Of a DNA stretch of 64,000 nt, positions 25,290 through 36,029 are shown piece after piece. Positions within the stretch are counted from its first letter, which is position 1. Each line of letters starts with the position of its first letter. The notes under the pieces are model-generated. The model ran no database searches and was not told the origin of the DNA. It worked only from the letters and a program-made list of their open reading frames with translations. The position numbers and the translations under genes are program-made. The DNA comes from Nissolia schottii (lineage: Eukaryota; Streptophyta; Magnoliopsida; Fabales; Fabaceae): positions 62,001 to 126,000 of the forward strand of contig QANU01017900.1 of NCBI GenBank assembly GCA_003254905.1. Reading direction: 5' to 3'.

Positions 25290-26100
25290 ATTTTGTTAAC
25301 TTAAGACACTTTGTTAAAGAATGACGAAATAGAATTTTTTAATGGAAATATAAAAATATTAAGTGATCAATGCATTGAAAGTCTTAGAAAGTTTTGTTAA
25401 ATCAAAGTCAAGGAGTTTTGAATATCCTTTATTGAAAGTATTAAATATTTTTTAAGTTTCTATACATCTAGTGTTTAACTTTTTATTTTAATATTTTCAA
25501 TTATTAGAACATAAAAAAAGGATCATCTCATGTGAAAATTTCATTATTAGAGGTCGAGTGTAATTTCTCACTATCAATTGAGAAAGTAAGACCTATATAT
25601 GATATAAGTAACAAAAATATTAATATTAAAAAAAAAAGCACACGTAATGTCATATGACAAGATTTTCACTTAAAAGAGGTTAATTTTTTTTATATAAAAA
25701 CACTTATTAAGGAATTAATAAAAAAATTATATTAAACAAATAAAATTTTAAAATATTTAATGTATTAAAAGCATTAAGAACATTAATATATTCCATTTAA
25801 AAATTTTAAGGACACAAACTTAACCATTAAGAAATTACAAATACATAATGGGGGTACACCAAAATTGCATCCACTATGCAACCACCGTATACATATGTAC
25901 GCTATACACAGCAACAACCACGAGTACAAAATTTTTTAGAGGTTTGCACAAACTGTTCTACACGATTAAATAAACAAATTTTCATATACAGAAAACTAAA
26001 TAAAATTGAATTTGCGCTATATTAAATAGCGAAAAGTAATCATCACACTTTTCTCCAACTCCCCACTCACATTCTAAGCGTGTGGACTCACTTTTTATCA
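25290..26100. other. AT-rich spacer
   Basis: Nothing recognisable beyond AT-rich sequence and short poly-A runs. Confidence 0.7.
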
Positions 26101-26106
26101 TACACA

Positions 26107-26482
26107 AACATTTTAAAATAAATATACGAACTTGTGTACTCACCTACACAAACTTTGCAGCAAGCAAACAAGAAAAAGATGAAAATGAAAACAAAAAATG
26201 TAAAAAAAAAAAAACTTTGGTCTCACATGCACAATTTTTTAATAAAAATACACAAACTTCTCTTTAAAAATATACAAACTTTTAAACACTACAAAACAAA
26301 AAAATATGACGAAAACAAAAACAAAAACTGTAGGATTCATACATCTTGCGAATTTTTGTATTCACATACACAAATTTTTAAATAAGAACACATACTTCTA
26401 TTAAAAAATACATAAACTTTGGAATACCTAAAAACAAAAAAAATATGACGGACATGAAAACGAAAACTATAGAATCCATAAT
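26107..26482. repeat. Three imperfect tandem units of ~125-140 bp
   Basis: Units start near 26107, 26233 and 26372. Copies 2 and 3 share AATTTTTAAATAARAAYACA, a CTTCT..TTAAAAAATA run, ACAAAAAAATATGACG, and GAAAACTRTAGRATYCATA. Copy 1 is more diverged. Short frames here are by-products of the repeat. Confidence 0.65.
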
Positions 26483-26689
26483 GCATGGTAAAGAATAAAA
26501 AAAAATGGAGAGTGACATATAAGAGAAAAAGAAAATAGAGAAAGGAAAAAAAAAAAAGGAATAAGAAGGGTGTGAGAGAGAGTGTAGGAGGAAAGAGAGA
26601 AAACAAACATTAAATACGATATATAACTTATGGATGTAATTTTGGTGTATGCATAATATTTTTGTTAAAAATACTCCTTTAGTTCACTC

Positions 26690-26910
26690 TTATATGTCAC
26701 ATTTGACAAAATGTACATAGATAAAAAAAGTAATTATTTTAAATAAACTTAAAGAAAACATCAAGTACTTAAACTAAATTACTATTATAAAAAATTACAA
26801 TGTAATTAATACAATAATAAAAAGTTCATAATAAATTAGAGCACAATTTTTAAATAATTTTTTTTTTTTAATAAAACGTGACTCTAGCTGGTATCATTTA
26901 ATAAGAGTAA
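26690..26910 (-). mobile_element. Stowaway/Tourist-like MITE remnant, copy 2
   Basis: This is the reverse-orientation homologue of 9833-10125. The edge TACTCCTTTAGTTCACTCTTA resembles a Stowaway terminus. The inner blocks CTTAAAGAAAACATC and AATGTAATTAATACAAT match copy 1 in inverse. Confidence 0.6.
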
Positions 26911-28130
26911 CCATTTTGGTGACAAGATCCTTACCCTTTCTTTGGCTGCAGAACCAAAGAGCGAGGCTAAGAAGCAGCAGTGCCAGTCTCTAGTGTACTT
27001 CTCAATCTCAGTCATCTACTTTAATGACATCAAAGAAGTTTCGATTTTCCTCTCTTTAGTTTTTTAATGCAAAATCAAAGGAAATTTTTATTAGTATTTC
27101 ATAGTAGTATATATCATTATGTATCAAAACAATAGTATATTATATATAATTGAGATTTTTAGATCCCTTGAAAATACAAAATATATTTATACATATAATT
27201 CGATAAATTTCTTTTACATAAAAAATGAGAATAACAAAAACAACTATGGTGCCATTATCCTACATGTACATGTATGTCAGAGTAGTACACAGAAATCGGC
27301 GCTGCCGCCAAAACTGGTCCACCGTTACTTGGCGCGTTTCTCCTTAACTAAAACACAAACAATAAAATAAAAGAAAAATAAATAAATAAAAGATTTTGCG
27401 TCTGACGTGCCTTCTTTCACATTCACTGCCAAATCTCTGCCATTCCCTTATTCCTGGAAAGATATTAAGAAAAATGCAAATACAAGAAGCACTCGCAACG
27501 TAACGTTTTCTATTGGTTCTTATTGCAATTTTAATATTTTCTCATTTTTTGCGCATTATCAATATAGCATTTGTATCACAACATTTTGTTATATATTATC
27601 ACATCATTAAACAGTGTTTGGCGTATATAATGATATATAGTTTTAACATGTAAAATATTGTATACAAATATTGTTTCAACATTGGTCTCCTTTTTAAATT
27701 AATTATTATGGAAATTTTATAAGAATTAACAATTAGTTTATGAGTTTAGTTATTTTACATGGTTTAAGCCGTGAACTGATCAAATGTGGATACATTATCA
27801 TAAATAATTGCCTCTCTTTCATACTAATTTAAAAGTTATGTATATCAAAATATTTAATTGAATGTTTTAAATATTTGTAAATAGGATGTTTTACATTTGT
27901 GTGCATAGTTCAATATTTTTCCTTTGATAATCATATTCATTCCCATAAGTAAATGGTGCATGATTATACCCATTCCAAGAGGTGACTGATGATTATATTC
28001 CTAAAAGTGAAAGAAAATTATACCAAAAAAGGATAATCATTTCCTGAAGTAAATATATCCTTGTTGTGCAAAAATATATGAAAATAAAATATTCTTCCAT
28101 TTAAGAAGATTTACACATTCTCAAAGTTTA
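26911..28130. other. Spacer left of the copia relic
   Basis: No gene is recognised. Repeated 'CATTCCCATAAGTAAAT / ATTCCTAAAAGTGAAAG / TTTCCTGAAGTAAAT' phrases occur at 27940-28060. The 5' LTR and gag of the following copia element are not found here. Confidence 0.6.
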
Positions 28131-28136
28131 TCTAGA

Positions 28137-29218
28137 TTGTTTCAACAAAACATGTTATTATTTAAAGATATTCGTCAAAATGAATATCACGTTGAGACTA
28201 TAAATAAGGAGAATAGAAAATATCTCCATACAACAACTATTATATCATGCAAGGAATGTGTATTAGAAAGATACATCTTTTTTCTCAAGTTTGTCTCATA
28301 CAAATTAATATTGGCACAAAAGAAATTTATGTTACAGTAAACCCGTAGTTTACTCAACTAAATATTTTTATCATTTGCATGACTGGTTAGACCATCCCGA
28401 TTTAATTATGATGTGAAAAAAATTAGAGAATTCACATAGACATTTGTTGAAGAGTCAGAAGATTCTTCAATTAAATGATTTTTCATGTGTTGCTTGTTCT
28501 TGTCACCAATTGAAATTGTGAGAGAATGATTTACATTTTTTGAATGGATTGAGGGTGAACTATATGAGCTCATTCACCCATCATGTGGATCATTTATAAA
28601 TTGCATATGATTTTAATCGATGCATCAAACAAATGGTCACATGTGTGTTCATCATTAACTTATAAACTGAAGTTTATGAGATTAATTGTTTAAATAATTT
28701 AATAGTAGAGTATTCAAATAATGTCATTAAGACAATTTTTGTTTTTATAATAATGATGAGTTAGTGTCTCAATATTTTAATGATTATTGTATGTCAAATG
28801 GAACGGTAGTTGAAGAGCATGATGCGATGCTCCTATTCATGTATGATTTAGCAAAAATGTTTATTAAATGCCTCTAATTAATAGCTAGACCACTACTTAT
28901 GAGAACAAAACTTTATGTTTTGGCATGAGGACATGCTATCTTGCGAAACACTTGTCCGCAGCATGCCAATAAGTTATTATAAATTATCCCCATTACACTT
29001 GGTTTTTTGTCATGAGTCAAATATTTATCATTGTTTAAATTTATCCACCACAACGTACAAAGATAAGACATTAGAGAATGTTGGGAATATATGATTGATT
29101 GTGAATCTCCTTTTATTATAAACTACTTTGACCAATTAGAGATTTATTTACGGCAAATATTTATTTTATTGTCATTTTGATGAAATAATTTTCCAAACAT
29201 TAGGAGAAAGAAAATAAG
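28137..29218 (+). pseudogene. copia integrase-region relic
   Basis: Fragments recall copia pol across frameshifts: YHVETINKENRKYLHTTTI near 28190, a 'HPDLIMM..I..SHRHLL' zinc-finger-side stretch near 28395-28445, an integrase core near 28540-28820, and GHAILRNTCPQHANKLL-like text near 28925-28975. Next comes a PQRTKIRH-like stretch near 29050, and a 'DCHFDE..FP.LGGE'-like end at 29170-29210. Every frame carries stops. The frame is cut at 29218 by a solo LTR and resumes at about 30840. Confidence 0.75.
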
Positions 29219-30839
29219 TGTAATTACCTAAAAATTGTTTTCGACACGCAAGGGGACTAATTCCCTTACAAAAGCCTCTTAGAAACGTTTTTTTTGTAAA
29301 AATATGCATTTTAAATTAATTAAAAACAATTAAAAACTTTCATTTTCTGAAAAAAAAAATATAAACTCTTTTACAATTAACATAAACATACATGATAAAA
29401 TATACGTCTGTTCAAAAAATCTTGCCTGTATATATACAATTGAATCACTCTAGACACAAATTCGATTACAAATTAAAATAAAACTAACATGTTCTGTAGA
29501 TAGATTCATCTCAATGTGACTGCTAACTTGCGAATCTCGACGCCTCTGCAACTAACCATAAACTCCATGCACTGGTACTTCTACATCTTAACCTACAACT
29601 GGACGGAGGAGATTGAGGGATGAGAACTCTAGAGAGAGCCTTAGCCAATGACCGCTTGTACGATGACATGAGACATTTCGAAAACATGACATGCAGATGT
29701 AATACATAACATAAATATCATACATTAAATCATTTATAATAATAATATCATACATTAAATCATTTATAATAATAATAATAATACTTCATAATAAAAACAT
29801 AATCTTATTCAAAGCATAATCATTAAATAAGAAAGATAAATAGACAAACGGATCCCAACCATTACGATCTAACTTATAACGCACTATCCAAGTATCTAAG
29901 TCATGATAGTTGGCGATACACTACCTGAGTTCATAGATTGCTGATAGTTAGTATGAGAAACTACCCAAGCACATAGGCCACTATAATTGGAGATACGTTA
30001 CCTGAATCCATAGATCCTTGATAGTTAGTCTTGATTTTCGCTACAATGGTACCAATGGTTACCGTAGATTGTCGCTGATTTACAGTTCTATTCTATATAT
30101 AACTTCCTCAAAAACATTTTTAAAATAACATAAACATTATAAAATAAACACATTAACTTGATAGCATGAAATAACTTAACTTGTTCATAATCATTCAAGC
30201 ACATTTAGAATCACATATTTAATGCAACAAAAATATATGGTCCCATGTAGTTCTAAAATAGTTTTCATGCCTTCCTAATATAGTTTCATAAATATTTTCA
30301 TAAATATCTACTTTCATAGATAAGGAAATTCATAATTATAACTAACTTCATAAATACTTAAAAGAAAATATTAAGTTCCACCTCATACGATTTCATAAAG
30401 ACATGCATAAAATAAATAATTTCTTAAAATAAATATATGATCTGAAAATAGACCGTGCAGAAAGTTACGTACCTAGAAATGACCGACAATCGAGGAGCGC
30501 AGACACTGGGGAGCTCTTGGCACCCTACATGGAGGCATTACTTTTCCACAGACAAAAGAAAAGGAGGAAAAAAGAATAAAAGATAATTGGAACTGATAGT
30601 CCCACTAAAAGCAGAAACTTCAAGCGCTTGAGTGAATTAACAAGTATAAACACTCATGGGAGACTTCTATATACAGGGGAGCTTAAAACTCCCTTTAGAT
30701 GTTGTTTCCAATGTGAGACTTGTCGCTGTTGCGCATTAGGAGCACTGCAACACCCATTTTCGCTGTTCTGCTGTAGCGCTCACGCTTGTTTCCCCCTTTT
30801 TTTTCTTCTTCTTCTTCTTCTCTTTTACAGGTAATCATA
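29219..30839 (-). mobile_element. Solo LTR, 1.62 kb, minus orientation, inserted in the copia relic
   Basis: The insert starts TGTGTAATTACC and ends GGTAATCATA on the plus strand, between ATAAG (29214-29218) and ATAAG (30840-30844). On the minus strand it carries a CTCACATTGG element and a GTATATAG TATA box (about 30667-30674), with an AGCGC-rich stretch just upstream. One end is TA rather than CA, a single transition from canonical. The copia frame runs up to one ATAAG and continues after the other, which supports the ends. There is no internal domain. Confidence 0.75.
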
Positions 30840-31553
30840 ATAAGCATCTGAAAAATGTAAATAACATGAAATACATTGCCATTATTATATTTAGATCCTC
30901 GTAACAAGGCAATGTGACAAAATATTACAAATTAACTACTACATTTATTTACTAACCCAAAAGAGTTATGAAAGTTCAAATATAGGCTACAAATTATTGC
31001 TCCAATTTAAATTAGTGTTCCAGAAGAACAACCTAATAGTGAAAATTAAGTCACGTGTGAAGCATGTGGTAGCAGTCAGTTCCAAATATAAAAATTTCTT
31101 TAAAATAGAAAGGAACAATTAATGAAGATGATCACAATATAGAGGCAAGTGCTGGAAAAGATCCATAAAACATAACTATTGATGAAACTCTATAAGTGGT
31201 TCAAGTGCTTGAAAAATAACATAAATAAAGCGATCTCAATAAGTTATGTATTTATGAAAAACACATAATGATGCCACTGAAACAATAAAGCAAGATGAGG
31301 ATCTTGAAAATTTGTCAAAGAATGTAAACAGAGAAATAATTGGCCAAAGTAGAAAGATGTAATTTATGTTGAATTAATTTCACTTGAAAATATGAAGTTT
31401 TTGGGATCTATAGCCGAACACCTGAAGGTATAAAGCCAATGAGGTACAAATGAGTTTTCCTGCAAAAATAAAATGTGGGAAGATAAAATGTAAAGCACAA
31501 CTTGTACCACGAGAATTTTTAGAAAATCTAACATTGACTACACAGAGATATAT
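30840..31553 (+). pseudogene. copia relic, spacer to start of reverse transcriptase
   Basis: Frames resume after the minus-strand solo LTR with text such as LLYLDPRNKAM (30893-30920), ISVPEEQPNSE (near 31015-31045), and a TPEGIKPMRYK-like stretch near 31418-31450 that introduces copia reverse transcriptase. The relic ends at the D-Y block (31535-31553), where the second solo LTR is inserted. Several stops are present. Confidence 0.75.
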
Positions 31554-32008
31554 TATAACAGCCCAAAGTCGTATATCCTATCACAAAGGCCAAATTTGGT
31601 TTCAGAGGCGCTGCAGTGCCTATAGCCCGCTCCAGAGCGTTGGTTATAGCGAGACACTCTAGCGCGCCGCTGCTGATCAGCAACCTTAATCCGAGCTCTG
31701 GGCCAAGGAGGGGCCTGACCCGCCCTTTTGGTCACCTTTCCACTTATATATGGAGCTCCCCTCTTCCCCTTTCAACTCACTCAGAGCTTCAGACTCTTCT
31801 ACTCTCTAGTGCGGATTTCTAACTCATCTTCTTCTCTCTTTTTGTGATGACGCGACATCTTCACCTAGGGTGCCAATACTACGTTGCTTGGAGCTCGCAA
31901 TACCAGTGCTCCTCAGTTTCAAGATATTCCAAGTGATGGGAGGTCCCGACGCGTCGACGATTCTACTTCGGTGGTCCGTTAATAGAGTCAGTAGTACATC
32001 ATAACATG

Positions 32009-32048
<40 letters not shown>

Positions 32049-33289
32049 CTTAGTAGTTGATAATTGGCAAGCTTATATGATGATGATATGTTTATGCTAT
32101 TATATAGGGCAGAGACTTAAGATTATATTCATGAAACCCCTTTATTAAAATTGTTTGGTTAGGATTACATAATAGACCCTAATAAAGACTCCAATTAATG
32201 AATGAACTCTACTTAAGAGAAGGTTTTGTAAAGACAAGACTTGATACTTAAGTTATCCATTGTAATGCACCTTTCTTACCTGAGAATCCTCCCTTGAGTA
32301 TGGGACCTCAGTCTTGATCTCAGACAAGTAAATAAGACTAAACTAACCAGGACACCCTTGTCATAATCTAGTAAACTTAGGTCCTAACAACTTGGGTAAC
32401 TAAGCTAGCTCACATAAAAGACTTTGCAAATAATATATCTTAGGATAAATGACCTAGAATAAGTATGGGATTGACATCCTCGTAAGATCATACTCATAAT
32501 TAGATAGCATTGAGCGCTAGACTCCTTAGATTATGGTATGTGTGCCCTTCCAGATTGAGATTTTATGAGTGTCAGACTCTTTAGATTAGGGTATGCATAC
32601 CCTCACAGGTATTCAAGTTGAGCGTACTAGAATCACCAGGATTTATCCTGGTGAAGCAAGGTCGGGCCAAGGTTCCCTTGAATTGAGGATTGAGAGGCAT
32701 CTTTTCTTGCGCCCCTCCGTTAGGAAGCGGGCACACACTACAGACATATCAAATTTACTTTACATTAGTTTATTCACATTTACTTTAACTTCTATGTTTT
32801 CTTTATCATTCAATATATGTATATCTAAATGACATGACTGCATGTAGTATATATTATATGTGTGGTACCAAGGTACCCACCACTGAGATGGCAAACTCAA
32901 CTCTCTATCAATATCATTTTTCAGATATAGTAGAGGACAATGAGAATGTCCCCTTGTTCATTAGAAGCGAAGATTTAACGTCTGTGGTAAGCTCCGTTTC
33001 ACAGTGGGATCTACTAAAGTCATGTTAGATGTGCTCCAGATCTCTAGGACAGGATCTCTCATTTTTGTATTTTATATTCAACTATTATTTTGGACACCAC
33101 GTCACTCAGTATCTATTGTTAAATTGAAACTAGTTATATGAAATCAGTTGTTTTATAAAGTTAGCTACTTATTATGCAATAAAGTTATTTATTTATTTAT
33201 AAGCATTTCATGTACGTTAGTATGCCACGTCAGAGCTTTCGTAGGGCAGTAGCCCTACATATGGTCACTTCTCAAGTTAAGGCGTGACA
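31554..33289 (+). mobile_element. Solo LTR, 1.74 kb, TSD TATAT, inserted in copia reverse transcriptase
   Basis: The element starts TATAACAGCCC and ends AAGGCGTGACA, flanked by TATAT at 31549-31553 and 33290-33294. It carries an AGCGC/CGCGCC-rich stretch at 31600-31680, a TATATA box at 31745-31750, and a (TG)n(CG)n tract at 32018-32050. The 5' end is TA, one transition from TG. It has no internal coding region. The conserved S-P-V-V-D block of reverse transcriptase begins right after the second TATAT, so the ends are well supported. Confidence 0.85.
32018..32050. repeat. (TG)n(CG)n microsatellite
   Basis: An alternating purine-pyrimidine tract, TG units running into CG units, lies inside the solo LTR. 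It is potentially Z-forming DNA. Confidence 0.9.
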
Positions 33290-33294
33290 TATAT

Positions 33295-34420
33295 TCTCCT
33301 GTAGTGGATTTAATTTTATTTTGAAAGTTAATAAAGAAATTAGACATGTGTCTATAAGACTATTAATATGGCTCACTAGCTAGCAAAATTTAACAAAAAT
33401 CCTTGAAGAATTTAAAATGATTGAAGCATATAAAAAACTCCCGGGTAAATTTGTTCATTAAGGCTTCAAGAATCCTTTTATGAATTAATATAATTATGGT
33501 GTATATGGTATAATCGCCTAAGTCAATACTTAGTGAGATACAAGTATAAAAATGATACCATTTATCCATGTATCTTCCTTAAAGGATTTGGAACTAAATT
33601 GTTATAATCACATTATAAGTTGAGGGAATGGATTCCCTCATGTTAAATTTAGTCATGTTTGATCATGTTATGAGAGAAAAAAAACTTAAACATTTTAAAC
33701 AAGTGGAACTCTCTTAAAATGGTAAGACCTAATTCAAAGTGTTTGTGTCTTTCCCTCTCATAACATGACTAGATTTAACATGAGAGGATCCATTCCCATA
33801 AATTGATGATTTAAGCATCATTGGAACTCTAGAAGAGATTTCATAATATGTAGACTATTTAAAGAAATATCTTGATGAGAGAAAATATTGTCTTGGATTA
33901 CACATAGAGAATTTAACAAATGAAATATTTGTCTATCAGTCAAATTATATCGAGAATATTTTAAAATATATTTCTATGGATTAGACACATCCATTGAGTA
34001 TCCTAATGGTTGCAAGATAACTTGGTGTAAATAAAGATCCATTTGGATAGAAATGGTGAAAAATGCCTTGATCTTAAAGTACCATATCTTAGTGTTGTTG
34101 AAGTACTAGTGTATCTCGTTAATAATATACACCACTAAATATAGTTTTCTTTGTAACAAGAACACACTAGAATGATGTTCAATTTTTATTGTGATATTTT
34201 CGTAGATTTACTTTATTCATATGAATTAAAACCACGAATTTATTGACTATGTAGTTGTAGGATTTTTTTTTGCTCTTTTTTTATATTTTGGCAAAATTCA
34301 TAAGTTATTAATTTGCATGTGGAAGCATAGCTATATCATAAAGATCAACAAAACAGACTTGAGCTTCTATCTCTTCAAATCGTGCAGAAATTATTGTAAT
34401 ACGTGACGTGGGGCTCTGGA
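33295..34420 (+). pseudogene. copia reverse transcriptase and RNase H relic
   Basis: Translation with frameshifts gives S-P-V-V-D at the left end, a CIFLKGFGTK-like stretch near 33570, and a V-D-D-L-S-I-I-G-T block just right of the MITE (33803-33835). YCLGLHIENLTNEIFVYQS follows at 33890-33945, then a PYLS..EVLVYLVNN stretch near 34085-34130, and an RNase H tail (ISRSTKQT.ASISSNRAEII-like) at 34325-34400. Multiple stops mean it is dead. Confidence 0.8.
33615..33806. mobile_element. Mutator-type MITE, 174 bp (33624-33797), with 9-bp target duplication
   Basis: The terminal inverted repeats are about 50 bp and nearly perfect, beginning GGGAATGGATTCCCTCATGT and, from the other side, GGGAATGGATCCTCTCATGT. 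Flanks are ATAAGTTGA (33615-33623) and ATAAATTGA (33798-33806), a 9-bp direct repeat with one mismatch. A 9-bp duplication with long inverted repeats is the Mutator-superfamily signature. The copia frame continues across the insertion site when one flank copy is ignored. Confidence 0.85.
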
Positions 34421-34860
34421 CAAGAGCAATCAATTAACATGTTCGAGTATCATGAAAAATGTTGAAGTAAATTGTTATTCATACCACTAGGACAACCAGT
34501 TTTAGATGTCTATTGGGTTGTTTCACTCCTTATTCTTCGATGGTCAAAACCCGAAGGGGATGGAGGTTGTGTGGCTATTGTTATAGAAACTACAGTACTA
34601 TGTGTGTGAATATATTATGGTGACAGTTTCTACATCATCTTATTAGATGGATGTCCATAATTATTTTAAGAAGCGGAGAAATGTTGTACTCTATTTTCCA
34701 TCATCAAGGTTTTTATTCCATTGAGTTTTTCCTTTATAAGATTTTTAACGAGATAACTTGCACTATGAGGATGTTGTACTATTTTTTCTTATTTTTTTTC
34801 CAATGGATTTTTCTTAGTAAGATTTTAATGAGACATATCCCTAATGAACATCCGAGGGAG

Positions 34861-35044
34861 TGTTATAGAGATATATGATTAGCTGGATGTCATTAATTAG
34901 TAAAATCTCTTGGATTTGATACATTTATATATTCCTCACATCCTTAGCCTATAAATAATGTTTTCCATTATTTTATCCCTCTGTTCTCTTTTCCTATCTT
35001 CTCTATTATTTTATCATACCATTATTCTCATTGGTTTCACAACA
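34861..35044 (+). mobile_element. 3' LTR of the copia relic (~184 bp)
   Basis: TGTTATAGAG directly follows a purine-rich CCGAGGGAG tract, the expected polypurine tract. A TATA-like CTATAAATAATG lies near 34950, and a TG...CA end is reached at TTTCACAACA (35044). No 5' partner is found in the window. Confidence 0.65.
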
Positions 35045-35560
35045 CTCAAACATTAATCAGATGAATATTTTCTTTGACACATGTTTAATATCTCAAATTT
35101 AGTCACGTATAATAAAAGTGAGTTTCACTTGATAAAATTAAAACTACCTAATGAGACTTGTCTATTCAAACTTGAGGCATTCACTTTGTGTCAAAGAAAG
35201 AATTTCATAATCAAAGTACACAAAAATAAAATAAAATCGCCAAACATGATTAATGTGTAAAATTGGCGTTCAAAGTATTTCAAAATTAAAGTACGAAAAA
35301 GAAAATACTTGTCGAACATCATTAATGTGTAAAAATTCATTTTATATATTGTCACTATGTAAAAAATAAAAATTAAATACATTGTATCAAATATTAAAAA
35401 AAATTGATTAAAAAAATCCACAAGGCACATCATTTATTTATTAGGTTTTCATATAATAAAAAAATCAGTTAATTAATTCCCACGCATCCCCCAATTCCTT
35501 ACTACGCGCACACACACACACACACACGTACATATACCATAAGCTTCTCACCCTTTTTCC
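35045..35560. other. Spacer upstream of ATX4
   Basis: AT-rich sequence with an (AC)n tract at about 35512-35526 followed by CATATACCATAAGC. The probable ATX4 promoter and transcription start lie at its right end, judged from the pyrimidine-rich leader beginning near 35550. Confidence 0.5.
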
Positions 35561-36029
35561 TTCCCTTTAATTTTTTTCTCTGCCAAATTTTCAAATTGCT
35601 TTGTTTTCTCGACAGAAATTTTTTATCACTCTTCGTTTTCCCGGGAGTTTCTTGTCTTCTTCGTTCTCTCTCGCCCTAAATCAAACAACAACACTCTCAA
35701 CGGCTGCAAATTTGCAAAAGCGTAGAAGTAGAAGAAGGAAGAAGAATCACTCGATTATCTTTATTCTCGTTGCTCCCGTTCGCGTCATTGTTCGATTCGA
35801 GGGTTGTTTTTTTTTTTTTTTTTTTTTGATAAATCGAAATTCCGCGGGTTTGCGTGGTTTGATTTTTCCGGTTCTCGCAGAGGTGCGAGATACCAACGTG
35901 TATTTGATTGGAACGGAAAATCTCTGAGAGGCATCGAAGGTTCGGTACTCAAATTGTTGGAGAGTTTTTCTTTTTTTTTGAAAGAAATTCGTTGCTTCCA
36001 TGTGAAATTAGGGTTTTGTTGAATTCAAT

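Larger units (their letters stand above)
28135..35044 (+). mobile_element. Decayed Ty1/copia retrotransposon, 5'-truncated, with three nested insertions
   Basis: Relics appear in order: the gag-pre-integrase and integrase region (28137-29218), the region before and at the start of reverse transcriptase (30840-31553), the rest of reverse transcriptase (33295-34200), the RNase H end (34300-34400) and a 3' LTR (34861-35044). All are on the plus strand and full of stops and frameshifts. Interruptions are a solo LTR at 29219-30839, a solo LTR at 31554-33289 and a MITE at 33624-33797. The 5' LTR, gag and protease are missing. Confidence 0.85.

Noticed and set aside
30640..30790. USE-like CTCACATTGG plus TATA arrangement suggesting a U-snRNA gene
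   Set aside because: The sequence downstream of the TATA box matches no U1-U6 snRNA, and the pair is part of a solo LTR. The same pairing recurs at 13305-13348.
33615..33806. miRNA precursor interpretation of the long hairpin
   Set aside because: The 9-bp flanking duplication and the interrupted copia frame show it is an inserted transposon.
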